The notes under the pieces: generated by a model
What the model was told of the DNA's origin: nothing
The model's input: the letters and a program-made list of their open reading frames with translations, nothing else
Databases searched by the model: none
Assembly: GCA_947095945.1 (NCBI GenBank)
Contig: CAMUQM010000004.1
Span: 1-35,095 of the forward strand
DNA from: an uncultured Prevotella sp.
GTDB taxonomy: Bacteria; Bacteroidota; Bacteroidia; Bacteroidales; Bacteroidaceae
DNA length: 35,095 bases
Reading direction: 5' to 3'
Shown here: positions 7,858 to 16,372 of the stretch, one piece after another
Layout of the letters: the number at the start of each line of letters is the position of its first letter
Position numbering within the stretch: the first letter of the stretch is position 1
Made by a program: the position numbers and the translations under genes

Positions 7858-9981
7858 ATGAAGAAATCGACTTTACTTATTGCCGGACTTCTCGCATTGG
7901 GTAGTACATCCATGCATGCCGACGAGGGTATGTGGACGCTCTACAACTTGCCAGATGCCGTCTATGAACAAATGGTAGCCGAAGGATTCCAGTTGCCACG
8001 TAACATGCTTTATGGCGCACCTAACGCTATTAGCAATTCTGTTATCAACTTTTCTGGCTTCTGCTCAGGTGTTGTTGTGTCACCGAAAGGTCTTGTTTTC
8101 ACCAACCACCACTGTGGATTCGGTGCAATTAATGCCCTTTCAACCGTTGAACACGACTACATGAAGGATGGTTTCTATGCAAAAAGCTATGCAGAGGAAC
8201 TACCAAGCAAGGACTTGTTTGTGTCCTTTATGAAGAAGCAGGAGGATATTACTCCTCGTGTTAATAAGCTTATTGCAGGTAAGAATGCTGAACAGACAGA
8301 GGCTATCATTGATTCTCTTACAAATCATTTGACCGACTCTATTAAGGCGATTGATAAGACATTGCATATCAGTGTAGATGCTTTCTATGAGGGAAATAAG
8401 TACTATGCAACTACTTATCAGGACTTCCAAGATGTTCGTTTGGTATTTACTGTTCCAAAGAGTATGGGTAAGTTTGGTGGAGAAACAGACAACTGGATGT
8501 GGCCACGACAAACAAGTGACTTCTCTGTTTTCCGTATCTATGCCGACCCTAAGACCAACGGACCAGCTGCTTATTCAAAGGATAATGTGCCTTATCAGCC
8601 AGAAAACTGGGCTCCTGTAAGTCTTCAGGGCTACAAGGACAAGGATTTTGCGATGACAATTGGCTATCCGGGTTCTACAAGTCGTTACTTGTCGTCATAC
8701 GGTATACAGCAGCGTAGAGATATTGAAAATACTACTCGTGTACAGGCTCGCGACATCAAGCTCGCTCTTATGAAGAAGTATATGGACAAGAACGGCAAGA
8801 CTCGCCTCCAATATGAGAACAAGTATGTTACATCAGCTAACTACTGGAAGAACTCTATTGGTATGAATAAATGTATCGATTCTATCGGTTTGATTCGTCA
8901 GAAGGCTGAATATGAGGCTAAGATACAAAGATGGTTGGATGAGAAGACAGTGAAGGACCCAACTGTAAATGTTGACTTTGCTAAGTTGGCCAGCCTTTAT
9001 AAAGAGAGTAATGACGTTGCTTTGGCTCAGGCTTACTGGAACGAGTCATTCTGGAAGGTGTCAGAGTTTGTTCAGAGAGCTATTGATATCACTCGTGGTG
9101 CAATCGAACCACAGGGAGATAAGGATGATTCGGCAAAGCAATACATGCAGTTTAAGGACAATAGCAGCGACTGGAATATTGCGCTTGATAAGGAGATGAC
9201 AGCCGCTATGTTGAAGAACTATGCCGCACACGTACCTGCTCAATATCTGCCAGAGGAGTTCAAGCTCATCAAGACAAAGTTCGGTAACAACTATAAGAAG
9301 TACACTGACTGGCTCTATTCAAAGAGTAATCTGCTTACTAAGGACTACAAGTTCTTTAATAATGAGAAGACTTTTGAGGACCCGGGTATCCAACTTGGTA
9401 TACAGCTCGTAATGGTTTATCAGGAAGTTATGACCAGCTATGCAGAAAAACTTGCTGCTATCGAGCAGGAAGAGAAGAAACTCTGCGAGGCAAAGGTGCA
9501 GATGGAGATGGATATGCCACATTATAGTGATGCCAACTTCACCATGCGTATGTCTTATGGACAGGTGGGTGGCTATATGATTGGTGGCTTCGATAGCAAC
9601 TACTACACAACAGCTGAGAGTCTTGTTGAGAAGATGAAGTTAGGTAAGAAACTTGAGGATTACAAGGTTGAGCCTATCATGATGGACCTTATGAGTGCTA
9701 AGGACTTCGGTCGTTATACTGATAAGAGAACTGGTAAGATGCAGCTTTGCTTCCTTACTAATAATGATATCACTGGTGGTAACTCTGGTTCTCCAATGTT
9801 CGATGGTAAGGGTCGCCTTATTGGTCTTGCTTTCGACGGCAACTGGGATAGCCTTTCAAGTGATATCAACTTCGATCGTAAGCTCGCACGTTGTATTGGT
9901 GTTGACATCCGCTTCGTTCTCTACTTGATGGATAAGTGGGGTCATGCTGACCGCCTCTTGGAGGAAATCAACCCACAGTAA
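7858..9981 (+). CDS. dpp7: S46 dipeptidyl peptidase, DPP7-type
   Basis: A periplasmic serine exopeptidase releasing N-terminal dipeptides, used by asaccharolytic and proteolytic Bacteroidetes to feed on peptides. It has 707 residues, about the family length. The signal peptide ends near SMHA (residue 21). The chymotrypsin-like catalytic His is in FTNHHCG (His85), the likely Asp is in ETDNWMWPR (about residue 212), and the nucleophile is in TGGNSGSP (Ser643). The helical domain lies between, at about 280-570. The residue 18 positions after the catalytic Ser is Gly (LAFDGNW, Gly661). In this family Gly there marks DPP7, which prefers hydrophobic residues at P1, while Arg there marks the acidic-specific DPP11. 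The subtype call rests on that alignment by eye. It lies 29 bases behind the flippase gene and is followed by a strong terminator. Confidence 0.88.
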   Translation: MKKSTLLIAGLLALGSTSMHADEGMWTLYNLPDAVYEQMVAEGFQLPRNMLYGAPNAISNSVINFSGFCSGVVVSPKGLVFTNHHCGFGAINALSTVEHDYMKDGFYAKSYAEELPSKDLFVSFMKKQEDITPRVNKLIAGKNAEQTEAIIDSLTNHLTDSIKAIDKTLHISVDAFYEGNKYYATTYQDFQDVRLVFTVPKSMGKFGGETDNWMWPRQTSDFSVFRIYADPKTNGPAAYSKDNVPYQPENWAPVSLQGYKDKDFAMTIGYPGSTSRYLSSYGIQQRRDIENTTRVQARDIKLALMKKYMDKNGKTRLQYENKYVTSANYWKNSIGMNKCIDSIGLIRQKAEYEAKIQRWLDEKTVKDPTVNVDFAKLASLYKESNDVALAQAYWNESFWKVSEFVQRAIDITRGAIEPQGDKDDSAKQYMQFKDNSSDWNIALDKEMTAAMLKNYAAHVPAQYLPEEFKLIKTKFGNNYKKYTDWLYSKSNLLTKDYKFFNNEKTFEDPGIQLGIQLVMVYQEVMTSYAEKLAAIEQEEKKLCEAKVQMEMDMPHYSDANFTMRMSYGQVGGYMIGGFDSNYYTTAESLVEKMKLGKKLEDYKVEPIMMDLMSAKDFGRYTDKRTGKMQLCFLTNNDITGGNSGSPMFDGKGRLIGLAFDGNWDSLSSDINFDRKLARCIGVDIRFVLYLMDKWGHADRLLEEINPQ

Positions 9982-10000
9982 GGGTTACTTTTAATATATT

Positions 10001-10043
10001 AAAAGAGGTATGTTCAAGAATGAACGTACCTCTTTTATTTTGA
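10001..10043 (+). terminator. Terminator after the DPP7 gene
   Basis: AAAAGAGGTA(T)GTTCA pairs with TGAAC(G)TACCTCTTTT with one mismatch (10001-10036), then TATTTTG. It is T-rich on both strands, so it may also stop transcription of the convergent minus-strand gene that ends at 10102. Confidence 0.75.
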
Positions 10044-10101
10044 GAAGTTGTATCTATAAGAGTATTTATTGACTTTTACAGCAAGCATCCAATATCTTTA
10101 T

Positions 10102-10461
10102 TTAGATAATAGAGAAAAAGATAATCATTAATATTATTAGCAACAAAACATAACAGAATAGTCCCAGTTGATATTCTTTCTTTGTCAGTAATGCCTCTCG
10201 TTCTTTCATCTTTCGTTCGGGAAATAGAAGAGACATTAAGAGGTATAAAGGAATAGCAACAATTGCACCTATTAGGTAATCCCCTGATTTTGAGCCTGTA
10301 TGCCAAAATTTTAATACACTATGAGCATTTAATAAAACGATTATTATATAGAAACAAAGTGTAAATAATGCGAGAAGATTTGTTAGCGTAGCAACATAAG
10401 GAATACTTTTATTAGCTCCTCTCATATTAAAACGGTATAAACTGGCTATGATTTTGTACAT
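10102..10461 (-). CDS. Small three-helix membrane protein, unknown
   Basis: A 119-residue protein I cannot assign to a family. It has three hydrophobic segments: about 23-44 (VATLTNLLALFTLCFYIIIV), 61-80 (DYLIGAIVAIPLYLLMSLLF) and 97-119 at the very C-terminus. A basic, charged loop (PERKMKEREALLTKKEY) lies between the last two. The N-terminus is positively charged (MYKIIASLYRFNMRGANK), which suggests a cytoplasmic start. It is convergent with the DPP7 gene and shares the hairpin at 10001-10036. No promoter with a good TAnnTTTG was found upstream. Codon use looks more AT-rich than its neighbours, consistent with an accessory or poorly expressed gene. Confidence 0.65.
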   Translation of the reverse strand: MYKIIASLYRFNMRGANKSIPYVATLTNLLALFTLCFYIIIVLLNAHSVLKFWHTGSKSGDYLIGAIVAIPLYLLMSLLFPERKMKEREALLTKKEYQLGLFCYVLLLIILMIIFFSII

Positions 10462-10526
10462 AGTTATTACTGGAAAAGGTGTAATATAATACTAACAACA
10501 GTCGTCTTTTCCCCTTTTTAGCCGTC

Positions 10527-10592
10527 GTGTTGAGGCTCCGCACTACTTGTGTTGATGCTCCGCACAAATGGTGCTGAGGCTTAACACCACTC
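10527..10592. repeat. 22-bp palindromic-unit array, family 1, copy B
   Basis: Three units of exactly 22 bp (10527-10548, 10549-10570, 10571-10592). Each begins GTGTTGA or GTGCTGA, with CCGCAC or AACACC about 13 bases in. It lies between the small membrane protein gene and the helicase gene. Confidence 0.7.
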
Positions 10593-10671
10593 ATGAAGAT
10601 AGCAATGCGCTATACAATATATGATTGATGTATAGCCAATTTATCGAAAACCTCTCCAATGTTATGTGCTA

Positions 10672-10708
10672 AGCCTCCCTCCCTTTTGGGGAGGGTCGGG
10701 GTGGGGTA
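10672..10708. repeat. REP-like G/C-rich palindromic repeat, copy 2
   Basis: CCTCCCTCCC-TTTT-GGGGAGGG is followed by TCGGGGTGGGG. It is the reverse orientation of the repeat at 1078-1112 (CACCCC head plus G/C-rich hairpin). It abuts the stop codon of the minus-strand helicase gene (2 bases away) and may act as that gene's 3' hairpin. Confidence 0.6.
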
Positions 10709-10710
10709 TC

Positions 10711-12633
10711 TTACTTCTTTGGTCTACGTCTTGCCCAACCTTCCTCAGAAAAGTCAGGCTCTTCGCCTTTCAACTTAGCAGGACCACCCTTCATAAGTTC
10801 CTTCCAATCGTCCTTCTTGAACTTATGCTGTCCGCCAAAAGGATTCTCATCATACTGACGACGACCACGACCCTTGCGCTCACGAGGCTCCTGACGACCC
10901 TCGCCACGGCTTCCGTAACCGCCACGTCCACCCGCAGAGCGACTGTTGCCACCTGCTGAACGGCTATTAGACGAACGACCATGACCACCTTCTTCGGCAT
11001 CGTTACAACGTACCTTACGACCTTTATAAGTTGCACCATCCAATGACTGCATCACCTTCTGAGCATCCTGCTCTGGCACTTCGATGTAGCTCTGCTTAGC
11101 AAGGAGGTCGATATGTCCTACAGCCTGCTTACCATGTACATTCTTATTGATGAACTGCATCACCTCGCCCGGATAGAAACCATCTGCCTTACCGAGGTTA
11201 ATAAAGAGTCGCTTATAGCCACTCTCTGGCTTACGTGGGCCACGGCTGCGGCTTCCTCTGCCTTCACCTCTTGTGCCACGGCTGTCCTCACGAGAACTAC
11301 GTGATGATGGCTTCTCAATCTCCTGAGCGTTCTTATAATAGTCAAGGAAGCGACCGAAGGTTGCAGTTACAATCTTCTTAATGACAATCTCCTTATCAAT
11401 ATACTCAAACTGGCGGTTGATATCCTTCATGTAAGGAGCAATCTGGTCCTCATCAACGTCTGTCTTCAGAATGTCGTCCATTGTCTTAAACAGTTGCTTC
11501 TTGCAGATTTCCTCTGGTGAAGGCAGTGTTCCGTCAACAAAGTCTTTGCTGATTTCACGTTCAATATTACGTACCTTATACTTCTCACGTGAGTGGATAA
11601 TCGAGATAGAAGTACCCTTCTTTCCTGCACGACCCGTACGACCAGAACGGTGGGTGTAGTTCTCGATATCATCAGGCAGACCATAGTTGATAACGTGTGT
11701 CAAGTCGTTCACATCCAATCCACGTGCTGCAACGTCTGTTGCAACGAGAATCTGTGTGAGATGTGAACGGAACTTCTGCATCGTAAGGTCGCGCTGCTGC
11801 TGTGAGAGGTCGCCATGCAATGCCTCAGCATTGTATCCGTCCTTAATCAGCTTATCAGCAATCTCCTGTGTCTCAACCTTTGTGCGGCAGAAAACAATCG
11901 CATAAATCTTTGGGTAGAAGTCTACCAAACGCTTCAACGCAAGGTACTTGTCGCGTGCATTCACCATATAATAAATATGGTTTACACTCTCAGCACCCTC
12001 GTTACGGCTGCCCACAACAATCTCTTTATAGTCGTGTAGATAACCCTTTGCTACGCGCTCAACGTCACGACTCATGGTAGCTGAGAACAATAATGTGTTA
12101 CGGTCTTCAGGCACACCAGTCAAAATCTCGGTGATACTCTCTTGGAACCCCATGTTAAGCATCTCGTCAGCCTCGTCCAAAACAACGTTTCTCACCTTGT
12201 CAAGACGAGCCTTTCCACGGTGCATAAGGTCAATTAGACGCCCCGGTGTAGCCACGATAATCTGTACACCATGGCGCAACTGGCGAATCTGTGTGTCAAT
12301 AGACGCACCGCCATAGACAGCTGCGATATGCAGATGAGGGATATACTTACTGAATTCCTTCAAGTCATCGGCAATCTGCAAACAAAGTTCACGCGTAGGA
12401 CTAAGCACAACCGCCTGCGTCTCCTTACTGCTTGTATCAATACGTTGCAGCAAAGGCAAACCGAATGCAGCCGTCTTACCCGTACCGGTTTGTGCCAGTG
12501 CGATGACGTCGTTACGATTACCAAGTAAATAAGGGATTACTTCTTCCTGTACAGGCATTGGATGTTCAAATCCAAGCTCACTAATGGCGCGACGAATCTC
12601 TTCGCTCACACCTAACTCTTCAAATGTCTTCAA
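10711..12633 (-). CDS. DEAD-box ATP-dependent RNA helicase with DbpA-type RNA-binding domain
   Basis: Unwinds RNA duplexes using ATP and probably acts in ribosome assembly and cold-adapted RNA turnover (CsdA/DeaD-like). It has 640 residues. Motifs in order: Q motif around Gln29, AQTGTGKT (47-54, Walker A Lys53), PTRELCLQ, TPGRLID, DEAD near 155, SAT near 185, FCRTK, ATDVAARGLD and the HRSGRTGRAG motif VI. At about 480-560 a DbpA-like RNA-binding fold is visible (YKRLFINLGKADGFYPGEVMQFINK). The tail is rich in RGG, SR and GG (about 560-600), a disordered RNA-binding extension. A perfectly spaced promoter and a roughly 100-base structured leader precede it, suggesting leader-mediated control. 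The REP-like hairpin follows the stop codon directly. Confidence 0.92.
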   Translation of the reverse strand: MKTFEELGVSEEIRRAISELGFEHPMPVQEEVIPYLLGNRNDVIALAQTGTGKTAAFGLPLLQRIDTSSKETQAVVLSPTRELCLQIADDLKEFSKYIPHLHIAAVYGGASIDTQIRQLRHGVQIIVATPGRLIDLMHRGKARLDKVRNVVLDEADEMLNMGFQESITEILTGVPEDRNTLLFSATMSRDVERVAKGYLHDYKEIVVGSRNEGAESVNHIYYMVNARDKYLALKRLVDFYPKIYAIVFCRTKVETQEIADKLIKDGYNAEALHGDLSQQQRDLTMQKFRSHLTQILVATDVAARGLDVNDLTHVINYGLPDDIENYTHRSGRTGRAGKKGTSISIIHSREKYKVRNIEREISKDFVDGTLPSPEEICKKQLFKTMDDILKTDVDEDQIAPYMKDINRQFEYIDKEIVIKKIVTATFGRFLDYYKNAQEIEKPSSRSSREDSRGTRGEGRGSRSRGPRKPESGYKRLFINLGKADGFYPGEVMQFINKNVHGKQAVGHIDLLAKQSYIEVPEQDAQKVMQSLDGATYKGRKVRCNDAEEGGHGRSSNSRSAGGNSRSAGGRGGYGSRGEGRQEPRERKGRGRRQYDENPFGGQHKFKKDDWKELMKGGPAKLKGEEPDFSEEGWARRRPKK

Positions 12634-12665
12634 ATTCGTTTGTTTATTTTTTATTATCCTATATA

Positions 12666-12765
12666 AAAGGTAAGCTCACCACCAAACGAACCCACTAAAA
12701 AGACACTTGCCTGCGACGGGCTTCAACCAGTCAGTACGCAGACTCTCAGGTGGTATGTTACCTTT
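12666..12765 (-). ncRNA. Candidate structured 5' leader of the helicase mRNA
   Basis: Read on the minus strand, AAAGGUAA (12765-12758) pairs with UUACCUUU (12673-12666). Inside it ACCACC (12754-12749) pairs with GGUGGU (12683-12678). Within this closing helix CUGCG and CGCAG form another stem around a UGAA-capped hairpin (GGU-UGAA-GCC). Two nested long-range helices about 100 bases apart, in a leader richer in G+C than its flanks, are unlikely by chance. The leader starts right after the promoter at 12775-12806 and ends about 35 bases before the start codon. An autoregulatory or temperature-responsive element is plausible, but I cannot name a known family. Confidence 0.55.
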
Positions 12766-12774
12766 AATTGGCTG

Positions 12775-12806
12775 CAAAGGTACGTTAAGAAGTTGAGATG
12801 AGCAAA
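12775..12806 (-). promoter_or_regulatory. Bacteroidetes promoter of the helicase gene
   Basis: On the minus strand TTTG (12806-12803) is followed after 20 bases by TACCTTTG (12782-12775). This is a textbook -33/-7 pair and predicts a start near 12768, so the leader is about 135 bases. Confidence 0.75.
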
Positions 12807-13012
12807 TAAAACCCTTTATAAATCAATGGAATGGAAGAAAAAGAAAGGATATTGGGTGGGTGAGTAGATGAGAAATCTAAAAAAAAGTTGATAGATTAAA
12901 GTATTTTATCACAAGCTATTAAAAATATATTATGAAAACACTTGTATTGTTATAAAGTCTAAAAGTGTCATTGAATAATCTCGAATTACATCTTTTTTTA
13001 TGTATTTTTTTG

Positions 13013-13020
13013 TAACTTTG
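13013..13020 (+). promoter_or_regulatory. -7 element of the candidate small RNA
   Basis: TAACTTTG followed by CA fits the Bacteroidetes -7 consensus, after an unusually T-rich stretch (12991-13011). No start codon in a meaningful ORF follows before the terminator at 13114-13150. Confidence 0.55.
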
Positions 13021-13027
13021 CATTGTC

Positions 13028-13150
13028 AAATAGAAAAATAGTCGTTATTAAAGTTAATTATTTGAGTTAGTACAAGGACACAAGACTTACGTGAGTAAGT
13101 TTGATGTTAAACGAAAGGTTTCGCAGTGATGCGAAGCCTTTCTTCTTTTT
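13028..13150 (+). ncRNA. Candidate small RNA with intrinsic terminator
   Basis: A promoter-like element (13013-13020) and a strong terminator are about 100 bases apart with no ORF between. The terminator stem AAAGGTTTCGCA-GTGA-TGCGAAGCCTTT (13114-13141, 12 pairs including one G-U) is followed by CTTCTTTTT. A second hairpin, ACTTAC-GTGA-GTAAGT (13085-13100), also carries a GTGA tetraloop. The next plus-strand gene has its own promoter 340 bases later, so this looks like a free-standing transcript rather than a leader. An attenuated leader of the sensor gene is the alternative. I cannot assign a known RNA family. Confidence 0.6.
13114..13150 (+). terminator. Terminator of the candidate small RNA
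   Basis: A 12-bp stem with a GTGA loop followed by the tail CTTCTTTTT. It is one of the strongest terminators in the window. Confidence 0.8.
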
Positions 13151-13278
13151 GTAAAAGAGAAAGCCCTCATCTCTCAGTAATAGCTACAGTGGGGAAGCTT
13201 TCTTTTATAGGCTTTTTACTCTTTATTACTATACTTTGATACTCTATATTTTCCATCTACCCCTACCATTCAATGAAT

Positions 13279-13322
13279 TATTTTCATGAGAAAAAATCTT
13301 TTTTGTCGTGAAGATAATTCCG
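13279..13322. repeat. 22-bp palindromic-unit array, family 3, copy E (2 units)
   Basis: Units 13279-13300 and 13301-13322. The first contains TATTTTCATGAG, and the second ends with AAGATAATT, so the whole array is flanked by AATTATTTTC and its near complement. It is about 165 bases upstream of the sensor promoter. Confidence 0.65.
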
Positions 13323-13462
13323 ATAATCTGTAGATGCAATAATGATTACTGATAGTTTGCTGTAATGCAATCTGAATTCTTAGCAAAGAAAATAGATGAG
13401 AGGAAAGGCGTTTAAAGATTATCTGTTATCACTTTTTACATGTATAATAACTTGAGTGTTAC

Positions 13463-13493
13463 TTGCAAATACAAAAGAAAGAATGTATCTTTG
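13463..13493 (+). promoter_or_regulatory. Promoter of the hybrid sensor gene
   Basis: TTG (13463-13465) is followed after 20 bases by TATCTTTG (13486-13493). The predicted start near 13500 lies inside the longest open frame, which places the real start codon at 13534 rather than at 13456. Confidence 0.65.
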
Positions 13494-13533
13494 CTGCGGT
13501 AAACCAGTATTGTACATATCTTTCTTGGTAATT

Positions 13534-16176
13534 ATGCAGATTAAACAATGGCTATATATAATTCTTTTTACATTGGTATCTTCAGCCTGCTCGGATAACA
13601 ACACAAAGAAATATGTTATAGGAGTGTCGCAATGTTCAGAAGATATCTGGCGAGATAAACTTAACAACGAACTTGTGATGAGTACCTATCAGCATGACAA
13701 TGTAATGCTGAAGTTTGCTTCTGCTAATGATAATGATAAATTGCAGAAACAACAGATTGACCAGTTTATAAAAGAAAAAGTCAATCTTCTTATTGTATCA
13801 CCCAATCAGATTCATACCATTTCATCGGTCATTGACAAGGCATATGATGCTGGTATCCCCGTTATTCTTTTTGATCGTAAGACCGATTCTAAGAAGTACA
13901 CAGCCTTTATCGGAGCTGATAACTATGAAGCTGGGTACGAAATGGGGCATTTCATAGCGCAACAGCTTGGTGGTAAAGGAAACGTTGTAGAGATAGGAGG
14001 ATTGAAAGGTTCTTCACCTGCTATCGAGCGTGACCGTGGTTTTACGGAGGCTTTGAAGGCTTATCCTAATATTCATATTGTCGGTCGTTATCATACTAAT
14101 TGGCAGGAAGAGCGTGGGGCTGCAGTCATGGATAGTATTCTTGTGCAGGGGCAGAAGGTTGATTATGTCTTTGGACAGAATGACCGAATAGCAGCTGGCG
14201 CACGAAAGGTGGCGGTGAAACGTGGAGAGAAGGCAATGAGGTTTGTTGGTATTGATGCTCTTCCTGTTGCTGGTGGTGGTATCGAAGATGTGCGTGATGG
14301 TCGTTTGGTGGCTTCCTATATTTATCCTACCCGAGGCGATCTTGTTATGCAGTTGGCATTAAATGTCTTGGAAAAGAAGCCATTTCATCGTGATAATTAT
14401 TTGAAAGGCGCACTTGTCACGAGCGATAATGCCAATGCTTTACTCCTTCAGAATGAAGAGATAATGAAGCAGACAGCTCGGCTTCAGTCCCTTCATGGTA
14501 AGGTCGATAACTATTTGGCACAATACAACCATCAGAAAGTTTATCTCGTTCTGTTCAGTATTATCGTCTTGTTGCTTGTGGGTATCATGGTCAACGTTTA
14601 TCGTACCATTGTAACACGGCATCGAATAGAGGAGGAGACAGTTACGGCTAAACTCCAGTTTTTTACCAATATTAGTCATGAATTACGCACACCATTGACA
14701 TTGATTGCAGATCCTGTTGACTATATTATCCGTGACAGTAATCTGAATGCACAACAGCGAGATATGCTTCAGATTGTTCAACGTAATGTGGCTGTGCTGA
14801 CACGCTTGGTTAGTGAGATTCTTGATTTTCGCAAGGTGCAGAATGGAAAGATGAAACTTCATTTGTCTGATTTCGACCTTGCTCAGTGTATGCAGCAGTG
14901 GATTGGACTTTTTGCTATCTCTGCACAGAAAAAGAATATCAACCTACAGCTTGAAGCCCCAGAGTCTATACCGATGCGTGCCGACCATGATAAACTGGAG
15001 CGTATCTGCTATAATCTCTTGATCAATGCGATGAAATACACGCCCAATGGGGGTAAGATAACCTTTGCTGCCTCTTTAGAAGGCGACAAGGTAAAGATAA
15101 TGGTAAGTGACAATGGTATTGGAATTGCGCCTGACGAACAAGCCTATATTTTCAATCGGTTCTATCAGGCGAAAAATGCTGGGCAGGGAACAGGAATCGG
15201 TTTGGCACTTGTCAAGGCTTTTACTGACCTACATCATGGAGAGGCAACGGTTGAGAGTAAAGAGGGAGAGGGGAGTAGTTTTATTATTATTATGCCACTT
15301 TCTCAAGCTGGTGAACTGAGTACTTCAAAGTCTCAGCAGCCATACTCATCAGTTGTGGAGATTAGTTCAACGGAAGAAGTACCTAATCAGGCACGTCATA
15401 TTGAGGACCTTGTGTTGCCAGATGAGGCAGCTCGCCCAGAAGTGTTGATAATTGATGATAATAGTGATATCCGTACTTATCTTCGCACAGCACTCTCTTC
15501 TACCTATAAGGTGAGCGAGGCGGTTGATGGCAAGAATGGATTGGAAATGGCAAGGCGGATAGTTCCCGACCTTGTTATCTCGGATATTATGATGCCTGTA
15601 ATGGATGGTTTGGAGTTTTGTAGTCAGCTGAAACAAGATAAAGCTATCAGTCATATCCCTGTCATCCTACTTACTGCACGCAGCTTAGACGAGCAACGTG
15701 CCGAAGGATATAAGCATGGAGCTGATGCCTATATCGCTAAGCCTTTCTCTTTGGATTTGATCCTCTCACGCATTGACAACCTTATACAAAGTAGGAGAAA
15801 ACTCACTCTGATGTTCTCAAACACCGATGAAAAGGCTGTTTTTGATAAGTTTTCAAACGAAACAGATAAGACTTTTGTTTCTCAGTTGCGCAAGATAATT
15901 CAGGAGAATCTCGGCAATAGTGAATTTAATGTAGAGCGTATTGGCGATGAAATTGGTCTTTCTCGTGTTCAGCTCTATCGGAAAGTAAAAGCCCTGACAG
16001 GACATTCTCCTGTTGAAATGCTCCGTAAAGCCCGCCTCATGCGTGCCCGTCATCTGCTCCAGACAACCGATAAGTCTGTGTCAGAGGTAGCGTATGCTGT
16101 AGGTTTCTCTACTCCAAGTTACTTCTCAAAGTGTTATAAGGAGGAGTTTGACTTGCAGCCCGCACAGGAACGATAA
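13534..16176 (+). CDS. Hybrid two-component system sensor/regulator with periplasmic sugar-binding domain (fructan locus)
   Basis: One protein senses a sugar in the periplasm and activates transcription. It has 880 residues from the chosen ATG, which lies downstream of the promoter and gives a clean signal ending SSACSDNN. Domains: type I periplasmic-binding fold of the LacI/ribose-binding kind (about 25-310; VLLFDRK-like core, GADNYEAGYEMG, GQNDRIAAGARK); membrane helix about 336-356; HisKA with NISHELRTP (His382); HATPase with NGIGIAP and GTGIGLALV; receiver with VISDIMMPVMDG (Asp684); C-terminal AraC-type HTH (LSRVQLYRKVKALTGHSP and VAYAVGFSTPSYFSKCYKEEF). This layout matches Bacteroides BT1754, a known fructose sensor. 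The neighbouring GH32, permease and fructokinase genes support fructose or fructan as ligand. Its probable operators are at 16206-16260 and 21055-21110. Confidence 0.92.
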   Translation: MQIKQWLYIILFTLVSSACSDNNTKKYVIGVSQCSEDIWRDKLNNELVMSTYQHDNVMLKFASANDNDKLQKQQIDQFIKEKVNLLIVSPNQIHTISSVIDKAYDAGIPVILFDRKTDSKKYTAFIGADNYEAGYEMGHFIAQQLGGKGNVVEIGGLKGSSPAIERDRGFTEALKAYPNIHIVGRYHTNWQEERGAAVMDSILVQGQKVDYVFGQNDRIAAGARKVAVKRGEKAMRFVGIDALPVAGGGIEDVRDGRLVASYIYPTRGDLVMQLALNVLEKKPFHRDNYLKGALVTSDNANALLLQNEEIMKQTARLQSLHGKVDNYLAQYNHQKVYLVLFSIIVLLLVGIMVNVYRTIVTRHRIEEETVTAKLQFFTNISHELRTPLTLIADPVDYIIRDSNLNAQQRDMLQIVQRNVAVLTRLVSEILDFRKVQNGKMKLHLSDFDLAQCMQQWIGLFAISAQKKNINLQLEAPESIPMRADHDKLERICYNLLINAMKYTPNGGKITFAASLEGDKVKIMVSDNGIGIAPDEQAYIFNRFYQAKNAGQGTGIGLALVKAFTDLHHGEATVESKEGEGSSFIIIMPLSQAGELSTSKSQQPYSSVVEISSTEEVPNQARHIEDLVLPDEAARPEVLIIDDNSDIRTYLRTALSSTYKVSEAVDGKNGLEMARRIVPDLVISDIMMPVMDGLEFCSQLKQDKAISHIPVILLTARSLDEQRAEGYKHGADAYIAKPFSLDLILSRIDNLIQSRRKLTLMFSNTDEKAVFDKFSNETDKTFVSQLRKIIQENLGNSEFNVERIGDEIGLSRVQLYRKVKALTGHSPVEMLRKARLMRARHLLQTTDKSVSEVAYAVGFSTPSYFSKCYKEEFDLQPAQER

Positions 16177-16205
16177 CGATCATATATCAGCCACATACAA
16201 CAAAA

Positions 16206-16299
16206 CGTTCATAGGATAGAACGAATGTTTCGCAGACACAATATTTGCAGTCTATGAACGGATTTTGTGCCACACCATTAGTTTATCATTGTAATTTTG
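16206..16299 (+). promoter_or_regulatory. Operator and promoter of the outer-membrane barrel/GH32 genes
   Basis: CGTTCATAG (16206-16214) and its exact inverse CTATGAACG (16252-16260) span 55 bp. The -7 element TAATTTTG (16292-16299) begins 31 bp after the right half-site. A TTTG at 16264-16267 is a possible, widely spaced -33. The same half-site, span and 31-bp distance occur before the permease gene, so both are probably bound by the AraC domain of the hybrid sensor. Confidence 0.7.
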
Positions 16300-16372
16300 C
16301 ACCGTAGTTAGTTACCTAAAAAGGAAGAAGAGACTGCAACTTAGAATATTCACATTACTAAACAATTTAATT

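Noticed and set aside
7858..9981. DPP11 (acidic-specific) assignment for the S46 peptidase
   Set aside because: The S1 determinant position is Gly, not Arg.
10666..10959. 97-residue plus-strand ORF opposite the helicase tail
   Set aside because: It is a product of the GC-rich RGG codons on the other strand.
13456..13533. Upstream start of the hybrid sensor (ATG 13456, 26 extra residues)
   Set aside because: The promoter TATCTTTG at 13486-13493 lies inside this extension, and the ATG at 13534 gives a proper signal peptide.
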